64,000 bases of DNA from Vibrio marinisediminis (GCF_014050145.1 NZ_JACFYF010000010.1:62001-126000); one strand, 5' to 3'. Shown: positions 1 through 8,799, counted from the first letter of the stretch. The notes: generated by a model from the sequence alone, not told the origin. Numbers and translations: made by a program.

Positions 1-562
1 TTTCCGAGATAGACATCTCATTGTCGTTAAGAATCACCAACATGTCAGGGTGGATATCACCCGCATGGTTCATCGCTTCAAAAGCCATACCAGCAGTGAT
101 TGCGCCATCTCCGATAACACTCACTACTTTACGATTGTTGTTCTCTTTGTGCGCGCTGATCGCCATACCTAACGCGGCACTGATCGACGTTGATGAGTGA
201 CCAACGGAAAGCGTGTCGTACTCACTCTCTTCACGCCATGGGAATGGGTGTAAGCCGTCTTTTTGGCGAATGGTCGAGAGTTGTTCACGACGACCAGTCA
301 GAATTTTATGTGGGTAAGCTTGATGACCTACGTCCCAAATGAGCTGGTCAAACGGGGTGTTATAGACGTAGTGAAGCGCCACAGTTAATTCAACTGTGCC
401 CAAGCCAGAAGCCAAGTGACCACTAGATTGGCTAACAGAATTCAATAAGTAAGTGCGTAACTCATCACAGAGTTTTGGCAGTACATCTTTCGGTAGGCTG
501 CGCAGCTCTACTGGTGTGTCTGCCAGTGCTAGTGTTGGGTACTTTGAAATATCAAGAGTCAT
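1..562 (-). CDS. dxs: 1-deoxy-D-xylulose-5-phosphate synthase (N-terminal part, cut by window edge)
   Basis: First enzyme of the MEP isoprenoid pathway: thiamine-diphosphate-dependent condensation of pyruvate and glyceraldehyde 3-phosphate to DXP in the cytoplasm. Only the first 187 codons are in the window; the family is about 620 residues, so roughly 70 % lies to the left. Visible signatures are the substrate/TPP segments [14 protein letters not shown] and GHSSTSIS, and the TPP-Mg binding GDG motif ([15 protein letters not shown]). The start ATG (560-562 on the reverse strand) gives [17 protein letters not shown], typical for the family. It lies 20 bp after the ispA stop, so xseB-ispA-dxs is one leftward operon, as in many gammaproteobacteria. 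Confidence 0.97.
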   Translation of the reverse strand, partial: MTLDISKYPTLALADTPVELRSLPKDVLPKLCDELRTYLLNSVSQSSGHLASGLGTVELTVALHYVYNTPFDQLIWDVGHQAYPHKILTGRREQLSTIRQKDGLHPFPWREESEYDTLSVGHSSTSISAALGMAISAHKENNNRKVVSVIGDGAITAGMAFEAMNHAGDIHPDMLVILNDNEMSISE

Positions 563-582
563 AATTATGCGCGCTTATAGTG

Positions 583-1467
583 TTAGTTTTTGCGCTCGAC
601 GACGTATCGGGCGAACTCTTCCAATAACTCTGTATTGTATGGTATTGCATCGAGTGCTTGAAGTGCTTCTTGTAACAGCTTGTCGGCTTTATCGATTGCG
701 CCTTGTAAACCGAGCAGCGCTGGATAAGTACTTTTATTCAATTCTTGATCGGAACCTTGAGGTTTACCTAAGGTTTCGGTGTCACTAACTATATCAAGAA
801 TGTCATCTTGTACTTGAAATGCCAAGCCAATCGCATCTGCGTATTTATCAAGCAATGGCATTACTTCTACACCTTTCTCGCCAGCCGCTAGCGCGCCCAA
901 ACGAATAGCACATTTCATTAATGCGCCAGTTTTATTGCGGTGTATTTCTTCCAGCTCTTCAAGGCTTATCAAGCGATTTTCCGCTTGAAGATCCAGAGCT
1001 TGTCCCATGCACATACCTGCAGCGCCAGACGCCTCTGCTAATGTCTTTACCATCTTAATACGCAGCGGCTCAGCATTTGGATTCAGTTTGCCGTCGGCAA
1101 GAATAGTAAACGCGAGTGTCTGCAGCGCGTCACCAGTTAGAATCGCGGTCGCTTCATCGAACTTGATGTGGCAGGTCATTTGCCCACGACGGAGTTCGTC
1201 GTCATCCATTGCCGGTAAATCATCATGAATTAAGGAATAAGCATGAATGCACTCAACGGCTGACGCCGGAGTATCCAGTTCGTCTACCTGACATCCGAGC
1301 ATTTGTCCGGTGATATAGACAAGAAAAGGACGAGCACGCTTACCACCGAGCAATAGCCCGTAACGCATCGCCTCAACAAGAGGCTGGTTTTGGTAAGGAA
1401 GCTGGCTTAGCCATGATTCGAGTTGTTGGTTGTTTCGTTGCTGGAACGAGAGTAATGCCTCAAGCAT
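583..1467 (-). CDS. ispA: (2E,6E)-farnesyl diphosphate synthase
   Basis: Condenses IPP with DMAPP and GPP to make farnesyl diphosphate for quinone and undecaprenyl lipid synthesis. Both aspartate-rich motifs of short-chain trans-prenyltransferases are present: first DDLPAMDDD in the HAYSLIHDDLPAMDDDELRRG context, second DDILD in FQVQDDILDIV. GGKRARPFL binds diphosphate. I chose the ATG at 1465-1467 (294 residues, close to the 299 of E. coli IspA), preceded by an AGAAGA Shine-Dalgarno; an in-frame TTG six codons upstream (1485) is less likely. It sits between xseB (20 bp gap) and dxs, giving the usual xseB-ispA-dxs operon. Confidence 0.96.
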   Translation of the reverse strand: MLEALLSFQQRNNQQLESWLSQLPYQNQPLVEAMRYGLLLGGKRARPFLVYITGQMLGCQVDELDTPASAVECIHAYSLIHDDLPAMDDDELRRGQMTCHIKFDEATAILTGDALQTLAFTILADGKLNPNAEPLRIKMVKTLAEASGAAGMCMGQALDLQAENRLISLEELEEIHRNKTGALMKCAIRLGALAAGEKGVEVMPLLDKYADAIGLAFQVQDDILDIVSDTETLGKPQGSDQELNKSTYPALLGLQGAIDKADKLLQEALQALDAIPYNTELLEEFARYVVERKN

Positions 1468-1487
1468 AGAGCGATCTTCTAACAATA

Positions 1488-1730
1488 TTATTCAGGCTGC
1501 TGGGAAAATTCAGAAAGTGGTGCGTTATCATCATTTTGCAATAAGATACTAACACGCTGCTCAGCGTCATTGAGCTTAGTCTGGCCTGCACGAGCTAAAG
1601 AGATGCCGCGTTCGAACTTTTTCAGTGCCTCATCGAGAACTAAGTCACCATTTTCAAGGTCTTCAACAATCGAATCCAACTCTTCAATGGTTGCTTCAAA
1701 GGTCATATTTTCGGGTTTCTTGCTCGCCAT
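1488..1730 (-). CDS. xseB: Exodeoxyribonuclease VII small subunit
   Basis: Small subunit of exonuclease VII, which degrades single-stranded DNA to oligonucleotides together with XseA (not in the window). From the ATG at 1728-1730 the protein has 80 residues, the same as E. coli XseB, and shows the family core FEATIEELDSIVEDLENGDLVLDEALKKFERGISLARAGQTKL, a helical hairpin. An upstream in-frame ATG at 1757 would add nine residues and is less likely. First gene of the leftward xseB-ispA-dxs operon; 294 bp separate this start from the divergent pomA. Confidence 0.94.
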   Translation of the reverse strand: MASKKPENMTFEATIEELDSIVEDLENGDLVLDEALKKFERGISLARAGQTKLNDAEQRVSILLQNDDNAPLSEFSQQPE

Positions 1731-1956
1731 AATTTTTCTAGTTTTGGAAAGATGCACGAAAGTTACCTTAGCGGCTAATGATGGTCAAATTTAACCGATA
1801 ATATTTGTCATAAAAATCGAGATTGCACGACGAGAATTGACCTCAATTAGATTTTCGTTGGTTGATAGGTGTCCATTTTATAGTGCAACACAATCATTAA
1901 GTAACAAGAATGGAAGCTGATTTAGGTATATTGTGAGTGTGGTACCAATAAAAAGC

Positions 1957-1982
1957 TAAAGATTCACCGAGCCTGCCGATAT
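1957..1982 (+). promoter_or_regulatory. Sigma-28 (FliA)-type promoter for pomAB
   Basis: TAAAG at 1957-1961, 13 nt, then GCCGATAT at 1975-1982, close to the FliA consensus TAAAG-N14-GCCGATAA. It lies about 40 bp before the pomA start. The spacer is one base short of the usual 14, the same as in the first flagellin promoter of this window. Placement of stator genes in the late flagellar class is known in other bacteria. Confidence 0.6.
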
Positions 1983-2024
1983 AATTCCAGAGATAGAGTA
2001 ATAGGTTAGCATGAGGAGTGCTTT

Positions 2025-2789
2025 GTGGATTTAGCAACGCTAATAGGGCTCATTGGTGGTTTCGCTTTCGTTATCATGGCGATGTTACTAGGCGGCAGTA
2101 TTATGATGTTCGTCGACGTTACGTCGATACTTATCGTAATTGGTGGTTCTGCATTCATAGTGTTGATGAAGTTCACGGCTGGGCAATTTTTTGGTGCGGC
2201 TAAGATTGCTGGTAAAGCCTTCATGTTTAAAGCGGATGAGCCAGAAGACCTGATTGCTAAAATTGTAGAAATGGCGGATGCAGCGCGTAAAGGTGGCTTC
2301 CTAGCATTGGAAGAGATGGAAATTTCTAACAGCTTTATGCAAAAAGGCATCGATTTACTGGTTGATGGTCACGATGCCGATGTGGTGCGCTCTGCATTAC
2401 AAAAAGATATCTCTCTGACTGATGAGCGCCATGAAAAAGGCACCAGCGTATTTAAAGCATTTGGCGACGTAGCACCAGCGATGGGTATGATCGGTACCTT
2501 GGTTGGTTTGGTTGCGATGTTATCCAACATGGATGATCCGAAATCTATCGGTCCCGCAATGGCGGTAGCATTGTTAACAACCTTATACGGTGCCGTGCTA
2601 TCCAACATGTTGTTTTTCCCTATCGCCGACAAACTGTCTTTACGCCGAGAGCAAGAAAAGCTCAATCGTCGCTTGATCATGGATGGCGTACTCGCTATTC
2701 AAGATGGTCAAAACCCACGTGTTATTGATAGTTACCTGAAAAACTACCTTAACGAAGGTAAGCGTGCCCTCGACGTAGATAACCAGTAA
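2025..2789 (+). CDS. pomA: Polar flagellar stator protein PomA (MotA family, Na+-driven)
   Basis: Inner-membrane stator subunit that with PomB forms the sodium channel of the polar flagellar motor and contacts FliG. The 254 residues show the MotA layout: two N-terminal membrane segments (about 1-50), a cytoplasmic loop with conserved charged residues (about 60-145), then two further segments (GDVAPAMGMIGTLVGLVAML and AVALLTTLYGAVLSNMLFFPIADKL). The start is GTG at 2025, preceded by GAGGAG at 2013-2018. pomB begins 9 bp after the stop. Close resemblance to Vibrio PomA and pairing with a PomB-like protein argue for Na+ rather than H+ coupling; that is inference. Confidence 0.96.
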   Translation: MDLATLIGLIGGFAFVIMAMLLGGSIMMFVDVTSILIVIGGSAFIVLMKFTAGQFFGAAKIAGKAFMFKADEPEDLIAKIVEMADAARKGGFLALEEMEISNSFMQKGIDLLVDGHDADVVRSALQKDISLTDERHEKGTSVFKAFGDVAPAMGMIGTLVGLVAMLSNMDDPKSIGPAMAVALLTTLYGAVLSNMLFFPIADKLSLRREQEKLNRRLIMDGVLAIQDGQNPRVIDSYLKNYLNEGKRALDVDNQ

Positions 2790-2798
2790 GGAAACGCT

Positions 2799-3746
2799 AT
2801 GGATGATGATAACGACTGCAAATGTCCGCCGCCTGGCGCCCCATTGTGGATGACGACATTTTCAGACTTAATGACTCTTCTAATGTGTTTTTTCGTACTG
2901 CTGCTTTCATTTTCGGAAATGGATGTGCTGAAGTTTAAACAAATCGCTGGTTCGATGAAGTTTGCTTTTGGTGTACAAAACCGCTTAGAAGTTAAAGATA
3001 TTCCCAAAGGGACCAGCATTATCGCGCAAGAGTTCCGTCCTGGGCGACCAGAGCCGACGCCTATTGATGTTATCATGCAGCAAACAATTGATATCACTCA
3101 GCAAACGTTAGAGTTTCATGAAGGTGAGTCGGACAGAGCGGGCGGCACACAAAGAGATAAAGGTAAGTTAACGGGGGGGCAATCACCAGAAACCTCTACT
3201 CAGGATAATCAAAACTCAGAAACAGATAAGCAGGAACAACAATCCGCACAAGCGTCTCAAGATATGGAGACATTGACAGAAAGCATTAAGAAAGCACTGG
3301 AGCGCGAGATTGACCAAGGAGCGATCGAAGTTGAAAATTTAGGTCAACAGATCGTGATTCGGATTCGAGAGCAAGGCGCTTTCCCTGCAGGTTCTGCTTT
3401 CTTACAGCCTAAATTCAGACCGCTCGTTCGCCAAGTGGCGGATTTAGTCAAAGATGTCCCCGGCATTGTTCGTGTATCCGGACATACCGACAATCAAAGA
3501 CTAGACTCGGAGCTGTATCGCTCGAACTGGGATTTGTCCGCTCAGCGAGCGGTGTCCGTCGCGCAAGAGATGGAGAAAGTTCGTGGATTCTCTCATCAAC
3601 GATTGCGCGTACGAGGTATGGCAGATACTGAGCCGCTTGGTCCGAATGATACGGAGTTGCAGCGTTCTCGGAACCGTCGAGTCGAAATCAGTGTTATGCA
3701 AGGTGAGCCACTTTATAGTGAAACTGTCCCTGCGACGCAGAATTAA
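2799..3746 (+). CDS. pomB: Polar flagellar stator protein PomB (MotB family)
   Basis: Partner of PomA. An acidic/Cys N-terminus (MDDDNDCKCPPPG) is followed by one membrane segment, about residues 18-41, carrying the ion-binding aspartate (Asp23 in WMTTFSDLMTLL). Next comes the plug/linker (FKQIAGSMKFAFGVQN), a Gln/Ser-rich flexible stretch (about 105-155) and a C-terminal OmpA-like peptidoglycan-binding domain (VSGHTDNQRLDSELYRSNWDLS...RNRRVEI). The 315 residues match Vibrio PomB. Cotranscribed with pomA; a strong hairpin terminator follows. The linker has a run of seven G (around 3173-3179), a possible slippage tract. Confidence 0.97.
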   Translation: MDDDNDCKCPPPGAPLWMTTFSDLMTLLMCFFVLLLSFSEMDVLKFKQIAGSMKFAFGVQNRLEVKDIPKGTSIIAQEFRPGRPEPTPIDVIMQQTIDITQQTLEFHEGESDRAGGTQRDKGKLTGGQSPETSTQDNQNSETDKQEQQSAQASQDMETLTESIKKALEREIDQGAIEVENLGQQIVIRIREQGAFPAGSAFLQPKFRPLVRQVADLVKDVPGIVRVSGHTDNQRLDSELYRSNWDLSAQRAVSVAQEMEKVRGFSHQRLRVRGMADTEPLGPNDTELQRSRNRRVEISVMQGEPLYSETVPATQN

Positions 3747-3765
3747 GTGCTTAAAAAAGCAACAC

Positions 3766-3796
3766 AAAAAAGACGAGCATCACGCTCGTCTTTTTT
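3766..3796 (+). terminator. Rho-independent terminator after pomAB
   Basis: GACGAGC (3772-3778), loop ATCAC, GCTCGTC (3784-3790), flanked by A6 and T6. It lies 20 bp after the pomB stop. The A/T flanks make it usable in both directions. Confidence 0.9.
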
Positions 3797-3813
3797 ATGA
3801 ACATTTCATCATG

Positions 3814-3819
3814 TATAAT
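3814..3819 (+). promoter_or_regulatory. Candidate -10 element for thiI
   Basis: Perfect TATAAT at 3814-3819, between the pomB terminator and thiI (start 3911). No good -35 hexamer is visible 16-18 bp upstream (T-rich), so the assignment rests on the -10 alone. Confidence 0.4.
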
Positions 3820-3910
3820 CTTGCGCCCTTAAGGTCCTATGTGCAATGGTAGCCAAATTAACCGGCACATTAGTGATGATTGCGAAAACTGTTAACCAGT
3901 GAAGTGAAGT

Positions 3911-5359
3911 ATGAAATTTATTGTAAAGCCCCATCCAGAAATTTTTGTAAAAAGTGAGTCGGTGCGCAAGCGCTTCACAAAGATTCTTGAGTGTAACATT
4001 CGCAACATTATCAAGCTTCGTACCGAGTCTGTCGCGGTATTTAACCGTCGTGACCATATCGAAGTGACTTCAGAAAGCGACCAATACCACGCTGAGGTGT
4101 TAGAGATCCTAACGCACACGCCGGGTATTCATCATGTATTGGAAGTGAAGCAATCTGATTTTACGGATCTACACAATATTTATGAGCAAGTACTTGAGCT
4201 AAGCGGCTCATTGATCGTTGATAAAACGTTCGTAGTACGTGCTAAACGTCGTGGTAAGCATGACTTTACTTCTATTGAGCTAGAACGTTATGTTGGCGGC
4301 GGCTTGAACCAAGCGGTTGAAAGCGCACGCGTTAAACTGCATAAGCCTGATATTACAATTAACGTAGAAGTATCAAACGACAAACTAAACCAGGTGCTTG
4401 CTCGTCATAAAGGTCTTGGAGGCTTCCCTCTAGGCACTCAAGAAGACGTACTAAGCCTAATTTCTGGTGGTTTCGACTCTGGTGTTTCAAGCTACCTGCA
4501 CATTAAACGTGGCTCTAAAGTCCATTACTGTTTCTTTAACCTTGGTGGTCCAGCGCACGAGATTGGTGTGAAGCAAGTTTCTCACTACCTATGGAACAAG
4601 TACGGCTCTTCAGCAAAAGTACGCTTTATCTCGGTTGATTTTGAGCCAGTTGTGGCAGAAATCTTAGAGAAAGTTGATGACGGCCAAATGGGCGTGGTGC
4701 TTAAGCGTATGTTTATGCGTGCGGCGGGTCAGATTGCTGAGAAATTTGGCATTCAAGCGCTTGTTACGGGTGAAGCATTAGGGCAGGTATCAAGCCAAAC
4801 TCTAACTAACCTACGTCATATCGACAACGTGACAGATACATTGATTCTGCGTCCACTGATCAACTGGGACAAAGAAGACATCATCGATGTAGCGCGCAAG
4901 ATTGGCACTGAAGATTTCGCGAAGACCATGCCAGAATACTGTGGTGTGATCTCTAAGAAGCCTACTGTTAAAGCGGTAAAAGGCAAACTAGAAGCGGAAG
5001 AAGCGAATTTTGACTTCTCTATCCTAGATCGTGTGGTTGAAGAAGCTCGTCAAATGGATATCCGTGATATTGCAAAAGAAACGGAAAAAGCAGCACCAGA
5101 AGTTGAGCAAGTTCAAGCGGTTGAAGAGCATGCTATCGTACTGGATATTCGCAGCCCAGATGAAGAAGATGAGAGCCCATTAGAGATTGAAGGCGTTGAA
5201 GTTAAACACCTACCTTTCTACAAACTGGCTACTCAATTTGGCGACTTAGACCAAAGCAAAACTTACCTACTGTACTGTGACCGTGGTGTAATGAGCCGTC
5301 TGCAAGCTCTTTACCTACAAGAGCAAGGATTTGCTAACGTGAAGGTTTACCGTCCGTAA
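3911..5359 (+). CDS. thiI: tRNA uracil 4-sulfurtransferase ThiI
   Basis: Makes 4-thiouridine at position 8 of tRNA and supplies sulfur for the thiazole of thiamine. Domains in order are a ferredoxin-like/THUMP region (about 1-165), the PP-loop ATPase (SGGFDSG in [19 protein letters not shown]) and a C-terminal rhodanese domain (about 385-482). The persulfide cysteine Cys456 in [12 protein letters not shown] is at the same number as in E. coli. The 482-residue length is standard for the rhodanese-bearing form. Monocistronic, between two terminators. Confidence 0.97.
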   Translation: MKFIVKPHPEIFVKSESVRKRFTKILECNIRNIIKLRTESVAVFNRRDHIEVTSESDQYHAEVLEILTHTPGIHHVLEVKQSDFTDLHNIYEQVLELSGSLIVDKTFVVRAKRRGKHDFTSIELERYVGGGLNQAVESARVKLHKPDITINVEVSNDKLNQVLARHKGLGGFPLGTQEDVLSLISGGFDSGVSSYLHIKRGSKVHYCFFNLGGPAHEIGVKQVSHYLWNKYGSSAKVRFISVDFEPVVAEILEKVDDGQMGVVLKRMFMRAAGQIAEKFGIQALVTGEALGQVSSQTLTNLRHIDNVTDTLILRPLINWDKEDIIDVARKIGTEDFAKTMPEYCGVISKKPTVKAVKGKLEAEEANFDFSILDRVVEEARQMDIRDIAKETEKAAPEVEQVQAVEEHAIVLDIRSPDEEDESPLEIEGVEVKHLPFYKLATQFGDLDQSKTYLLYCDRGVMSRLQALYLQEQGFANVKVYRP

Positions 5360-5390
5360 TAAGTAACCCACCTCGCTAAATTGAATAAAA

Positions 5391-5417
5391 ACAGACTCTT
5401 CAGAGTCTGTTTTTTTA
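5391..5417 (+). terminator. Terminator after thiI
   Basis: ACAGACTC (5391-5398), loop TTCA, GAGTCTGT (5403-5410), then T7; 31 bp after the thiI stop. Confidence 0.92.
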
Positions 5418-5452
5418 TGTCTGTCATTGGGGAATGGGTGAAATTTTGATAT

Positions 5453-5653
5453 AAAAAAACACCGCCATTAGGCGGTGCTAAAAAATTTGACAGACAGGTC
5501 AAAATAAATACAGGAAGTATACATTTTGCTTCTGGGATTGATGAAGCAAAATTATGGTAGAAAACTACCTAACTCGAAATACGAGTTTGCAAACACAACA
5601 TCGCAACAACAAAGCCAATTGGTTAGAAACCAAGCCGTTCAGGCCTGTGCTGC
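5453..5653 (-). ncRNA. gcvB: GcvB small regulatory RNA
   Basis: Hfq-dependent antisense RNA that represses amino-acid and peptide transporter mRNAs. On the reverse strand, divergent from gcvA, I see the GU-rich R1-type seed (TTGTTGTTGCGATGTTGTG and the following TTTGCAA). Further on come the conserved ACTTCCTGTA and ACCTGTCTGTC segments. The 3' terminator reads AGCACCGCCTAATGGCGGTG followed by T7, nearly the E. coli GcvB terminator. The predicted 5' end (about 5653) lies 7-8 nt after a TATATT -10; the length of about 200 nt agrees with known GcvB. The exact 5' end is inferred. Confidence 0.9.
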
Positions 5654-5660
5654 GGAATGA

Positions 5661-5689
5661 AATATAGAATTTCTCTGGTCGTCAGGCAA
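5661..5689 (-). promoter_or_regulatory. gcvB promoter
   Basis: On the reverse strand, -35 TTGCCT (5684-5689), 17-bp spacer, -10 TATATT (5661-5666). It faces away from gcvA and is adjacent to the gcvA -10, so a regulator bound here could act on both, as GcvA does on gcvA/gcvB in E. coli. Confidence 0.7.
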
Positions 5690-5698
5690 TGGACATTT

Positions 5699-5704
5699 TA
5701 TAAT
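5699..5704 (+). promoter_or_regulatory. Candidate gcvA -10 element
   Basis: TATAAT at 5699-5704, 43 bp before the gcvA start and 10 bp from the divergent gcvB -35. No clear -35 was recognised, which is usual for a regulated promoter. Confidence 0.5.
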
Positions 5705-5747
5705 GTTTCAGATAAAAAAAACTAATCCAATATATTGAGGGCTCCTT

Positions 5748-6662
5748 ATGTCCAGAAGACTACCGCCTTTGAACTCATTAAAGGTGTTTGAAGCGGCCGC
5801 TCGACACCTGAGTTTCACCCGAGCAGCAGAAGAGTTATTTGTGACTCAGGCCGCAGTTAGCCATCAAATCAAAGCGTTAGAAGAATTCCTGGGTTTAAAA
5901 CTGTTTCGTCGTCGCAACCGTTCTTTACTGTTAACAGAAGAAGGGCAAAGCTACTTCCTCGACATAAAAGACATTTTTACCTCTTTAGCTGAGGCGACCG
6001 ATAAGGTGTTAGAGCGCAGCGAAAAAGGTGCACTAACGATTAGTTTATCGCCAAGTTTTGCTATTCAATGGCTCGTGCCACGTTTAGCTGACTTTAATCA
6101 GCAAGAGCCTGATATTGATGTGCGAATCAAAGCGGTGGATATTGAAGAAGGCTCATTGACTGATGATGTCGATGTTGCCATCTACTATGGTCGCGGGAAT
6201 TGGCCCGGTCTTCGCGCAGATAAGTTATATCAAGAATTTCTAATCCCACTTTGTTCACCTTCATTGCTATTGGGCCCTAAGCCACTTGCTGAGCTTGGTG
6301 ACTTAAAAAACCACACGCTACTGCACGATACTTCACGTAAAGATTGGAAGCATTTTGCCAAGTTCCATGGTGTGGATGGGGTTAACCTAAATCACGGCCC
6401 AATTTTTAGCCACTCAACGATGGTTCTGCAGGCTGCGGCTCATGGACAAGGGGTTGCCCTAGGTAACAATGTACTGGCGCAACCAGAGCTAGAAGCGGGG
6501 CGCTTAATCGCTCCTTTTGATGAAGTGCTGGTATCGAAGAATGCTTTTTATGTGGTTTGTCATGAAAAACAAGCTGACATGGGGCGTATTGCCACTTTCC
6601 GTGATTGGATGCTAGCCAAAGCGCAAAGTGAGCAAGAGGAATTGCTGGAAGATGACGAGTAG
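5748..6662 (+). CDS. gcvA: LysR-type regulator GcvA (glycine cleavage system activator)
   Basis: LysR-family regulator that in E. coli activates gcvTHP and gcvB when glycine is present and represses in its absence. The 304 residues comprise an N-terminal winged HTH (SRRLPPLNSLKVFEAAARHLSFTRAAEELFVTQAAVSHQIKALE begins the protein) and a periplasmic-binding-like effector domain from about residue 90. The PPLNSLKVFEAAARHLSFT start and the divergent GcvB RNA make GcvA the best call among LysR paralogues. The start ATG is preceded by GAGGG. The stop overlaps the next gene. Confidence 0.93.
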   Translation: MSRRLPPLNSLKVFEAAARHLSFTRAAEELFVTQAAVSHQIKALEEFLGLKLFRRRNRSLLLTEEGQSYFLDIKDIFTSLAEATDKVLERSEKGALTISLSPSFAIQWLVPRLADFNQQEPDIDVRIKAVDIEEGSLTDDVDVAIYYGRGNWPGLRADKLYQEFLIPLCSPSLLLGPKPLAELGDLKNHTLLHDTSRKDWKHFAKFHGVDGVNLNHGPIFSHSTMVLQAAAHGQGVALGNNVLAQPELEAGRLIAPFDEVLVSKNAFYVVCHEKQADMGRIATFRDWMLAKAQSEQEELLEDDE

Positions 6663-7281
6663 CGTCTTAATTGATGGCGAGAGTAATACGCCATTATTCA
6701 TATTTGCACATGGTGCTGGTGCGGGCATGGATCATAGCTTCATGCAGCAGATTGCCATCGGTTTAGCCAATAATGGCATCAAAGTCGTACGCTTCAATTT
6801 TCCATATATGGTGAAGCGTGCGGAAGATGGCAAAAAACGTCCACCAGATAGAGCACCGAAATTGCTCGAAGCTTTTGAACAGGTGATTGCAGCGCACACC
6901 GATGCACCGATAGTAATTGGCGGTAAGTCGATGGGAGGGCGTATGGCAAGCTTATTGGGTGACCATTCATTGGTCTCTGGCATTGCTTGCTTAGGTTTTC
7001 CATTTCATCCGCCCGGTAAACCTGAGAAATACAAAGGCGAACAATTAGCGAGCTTGGCAAAGCCTTGCTTAATCTTACAGGGCGAACGAGATACATTTGG
7101 AAAACGGGAAGAATTTTCCGAGTTTACGTTTTCAAGTAGTGTACAAACGGTGTTTATACCGGATGGCGACCATAGCTTTAAGCCCCGCAAAAGTTCCGGT
7201 CATACTGAAGCGAGTAATATTGCATTAGTGATTGACGTGCTGACAAAGTTTATCTTTGAGGTGAGTAATGAGAGCAAATAA
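6652..7281 (+). CDS. Alpha/beta-fold hydrolase (KANL3/Tex30-like)
   Basis: Small hydrolase of unknown substrate. From the ATG at 6652 it has 209 residues: an N-terminal strand and oxyanion region (LFIFAHGAGAGMDHSFM), the nucleophile elbow GGKSMGGRMAS (Ser in GKSMGG), an Asp-bearing loop (LILQGERDTFG) and a His near the C-terminus (IPDGDHSFKPR). These form a complete Ser-Asp-His set of the dienelactone-hydrolase-like Tex30/KANL3 type. The start overlaps the last 11 bp of gcvA, so it is translated from the same message, and ygdD overlaps its end by 14 bp. An upstream in-frame start at 6628 is possible. Confidence 0.85.
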   Translation: MTSSVLIDGESNTPLFIFAHGAGAGMDHSFMQQIAIGLANNGIKVVRFNFPYMVKRAEDGKKRPPDRAPKLLEAFEQVIAAHTDAPIVIGGKSMGGRMASLLGDHSLVSGIACLGFPFHPPGKPEKYKGEQLASLAKPCLILQGERDTFGKREEFSEFTFSSSVQTVFIPDGDHSFKPRKSSGHTEASNIALVIDVLTKFIFEVSNESK

Positions 7282-7663
7282 TTTGATCGCCTTTGGCGGC
7301 GTACTCGCTGGTATTGGTGTGGCTTTGGGGGCGTTTGCCTCTCATGGATTGAAGAAGATGTTATCCCCTTATTTGTTGGATGTTTTTTCCATTGGGGTTC
7401 AATATCAGTTCATTCATGCCACTGCTATTATTATCTGTGGTCTGCTGCTGCTAATGAATCTTGGCGCAAAAGCGCAAAAGTATTTTTTCATCGCGGCAAT
7501 TTGCTTTATCATCGGCATCTTTTGTTTTAGCGGCAGTCTCTACGCCTTAGCGCTGACGGGTGTGAAGTGGTTTGGACCTATCACTCCTCTCGGTGGCATA
7601 ACCTTCATGTTTGGTTGGGCACTGTTCGTTTTTGCAGCACTACAGATCAAAAGAGGTAAGTAA
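7268..7663 (+). CDS. ygdD: DUF423 small membrane protein (YgdD-like)
   Basis: 131-residue inner-membrane protein of unknown function with four predicted hydrophobic helices. The DUF423 signature GGVLAGIGVALGAFASHGLK is near the N-terminus and the typical ITPLGGITFMFGWALF comes near the end. The gene order gcvA-(hydrolase)-ygdD-rlmM matches E. coli gcvA-ygdD-rlmM, which supports the symbol. The start overlaps the hydrolase gene by 14 bp and rlmM starts immediately after the stop, so the four genes form one operon. Confidence 0.9.
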   Translation: MRANNLIAFGGVLAGIGVALGAFASHGLKKMLSPYLLDVFSIGVQYQFIHATAIIICGLLLLMNLGAKAQKYFFIAAICFIIGIFCFSGSLYALALTGVKWFGPITPLGGITFMFGWALFVFAALQIKRGK

Positions 7664-8755
7664 GTGAAACAACTGATGCTTTATTGCCGTTCGGGCTTTG
7701 AAAAAGAGTGTGCGGGTGAAATTCAAGACCGTGCTACGGCGCTGGAAGTGTTTGGTTTTCCACGTTTACAAAAGAACTCTGGTTACGTGCTGTTTGAGTG
7801 CTACCAGCAAGGTGATGCACAAAAGCTAGTTAAAGAGCTAGATTTTAAATCGCTCATTTTTGCACGCCAAATGTTTGCCGTGGCAGCTGAAGTGACCGAT
7901 CTACCACGTGAAGATCGTATTTCTCCAATTCTTTCTCAATTGAGTGAGAGTGAAAACATGCCGATGTGCGGCGATCTGCGTATTGAGACACCAGACACCA
8001 ACGAAGCGAAAGAGCTATTAAAGTTCTGTCGTAAATTTACCGTACCAATGCGCCAAGCATTGCGTGGTAAAGGTGCTTTGATGCATAAAGAGAACGCGAA
8101 GAAGCCAGTTTTGCATATCTGCTTTGTCGCGCCAGGTCATTGTTTTATTGGTTACTCACTACCAAACAATAACTCACAGTTCTTTATGGGTATTCCGCGC
8201 CTTAAGTTCCCTGCGGATGCGCCAAGTCGTTCAACGCTGAAGCTTGAAGAAGCTTTTCACGTTTTTGTTCCTCGTCATGAGTGGGACGAACGTTTAGCGT
8301 CAGGCATGTGGTGTGTTGACCTCGGTGCTTGTCCAGGTGGTTGGACGTACCAATTGGTCAAGCGTTCAATGTTCGTTCATGCGGTTGATAACGGTATGAT
8401 GGCACAGAGCCTAATGGATACCGGTCAGGTGAAACACCATCAAAAAGATGGTTTCAAGTTTGAGCCTGAACGTAAGAACGTGACTTGGATTGTGTGCGAT
8501 ATGATTGAGAAACCATCGCGCGTTGCACAGCTTATGGGCGAATGGATCATCAGTGGTTGGGCGAAAGAGGCTATCTTTAACCTTAAACTTCCGATGAAAG
8601 GTCGTTACGATGAAGTGCTTCAAGATATTGAAAACCTGAAGATCTTCCTAAAAGATAATAACGTGCATTTTAGGCTTCAAGCAAAACACCTCTATCATGA
8701 CCGTGAAGAAATTACCGTGCATGTTCAGTGTTTGTCGAACATCTCTCCGCACTAA
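7664..8755 (+). CDS. rlmM: 23S rRNA (cytidine(2498)-2'-O)-methyltransferase RlmM
   Basis: Methylates the 2'-O of C2498 in 23S rRNA using S-adenosylmethionine. The 363 residues contain an N-terminal THUMP-like region and a C-terminal Rossmann methyltransferase. The SAM motif reads [15 protein letters not shown], followed by HAVDNGMM, and the late lysine lies in [11 protein letters not shown]. The start is GTG at 7664 directly after the ygdD stop; the AGAGGTAAG before it serves as Shine-Dalgarno. Last gene of the gcvA operon, closed by a terminator. Confidence 0.96.
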   Translation: MKQLMLYCRSGFEKECAGEIQDRATALEVFGFPRLQKNSGYVLFECYQQGDAQKLVKELDFKSLIFARQMFAVAAEVTDLPREDRISPILSQLSESENMPMCGDLRIETPDTNEAKELLKFCRKFTVPMRQALRGKGALMHKENAKKPVLHICFVAPGHCFIGYSLPNNNSQFFMGIPRLKFPADAPSRSTLKLEEAFHVFVPRHEWDERLASGMWCVDLGACPGGWTYQLVKRSMFVHAVDNGMMAQSLMDTGQVKHHQKDGFKFEPERKNVTWIVCDMIEKPSRVAQLMGEWIISGWAKEAIFNLKLPMKGRYDEVLQDIENLKIFLKDNNVHFRLQAKHLYHDREEITVHVQCLSNISPH

Positions 8756-8777
8756 TTTCTGCGCACTTAAACTGAAA

Positions 8778-8799
8778 AGCTCCCAATGGGAGCTTTTTT
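8778..8799 (+). terminator. Terminator after rlmM
   Basis: AGCTCCC (8778-8784), loop AAT, GGGAGCT (8788-8794), T6 to 8799; 22 bp after the rlmM stop. Confidence 0.88.

Noticed and set aside
453-788. Forward-strand reading frame opposite dxs/ispA
   Set aside because: Lies antisense across two confidently identified genes; composition is Arg/Ser/Leu-rich as expected for a shadow frame; no Shine-Dalgarno or family pattern.
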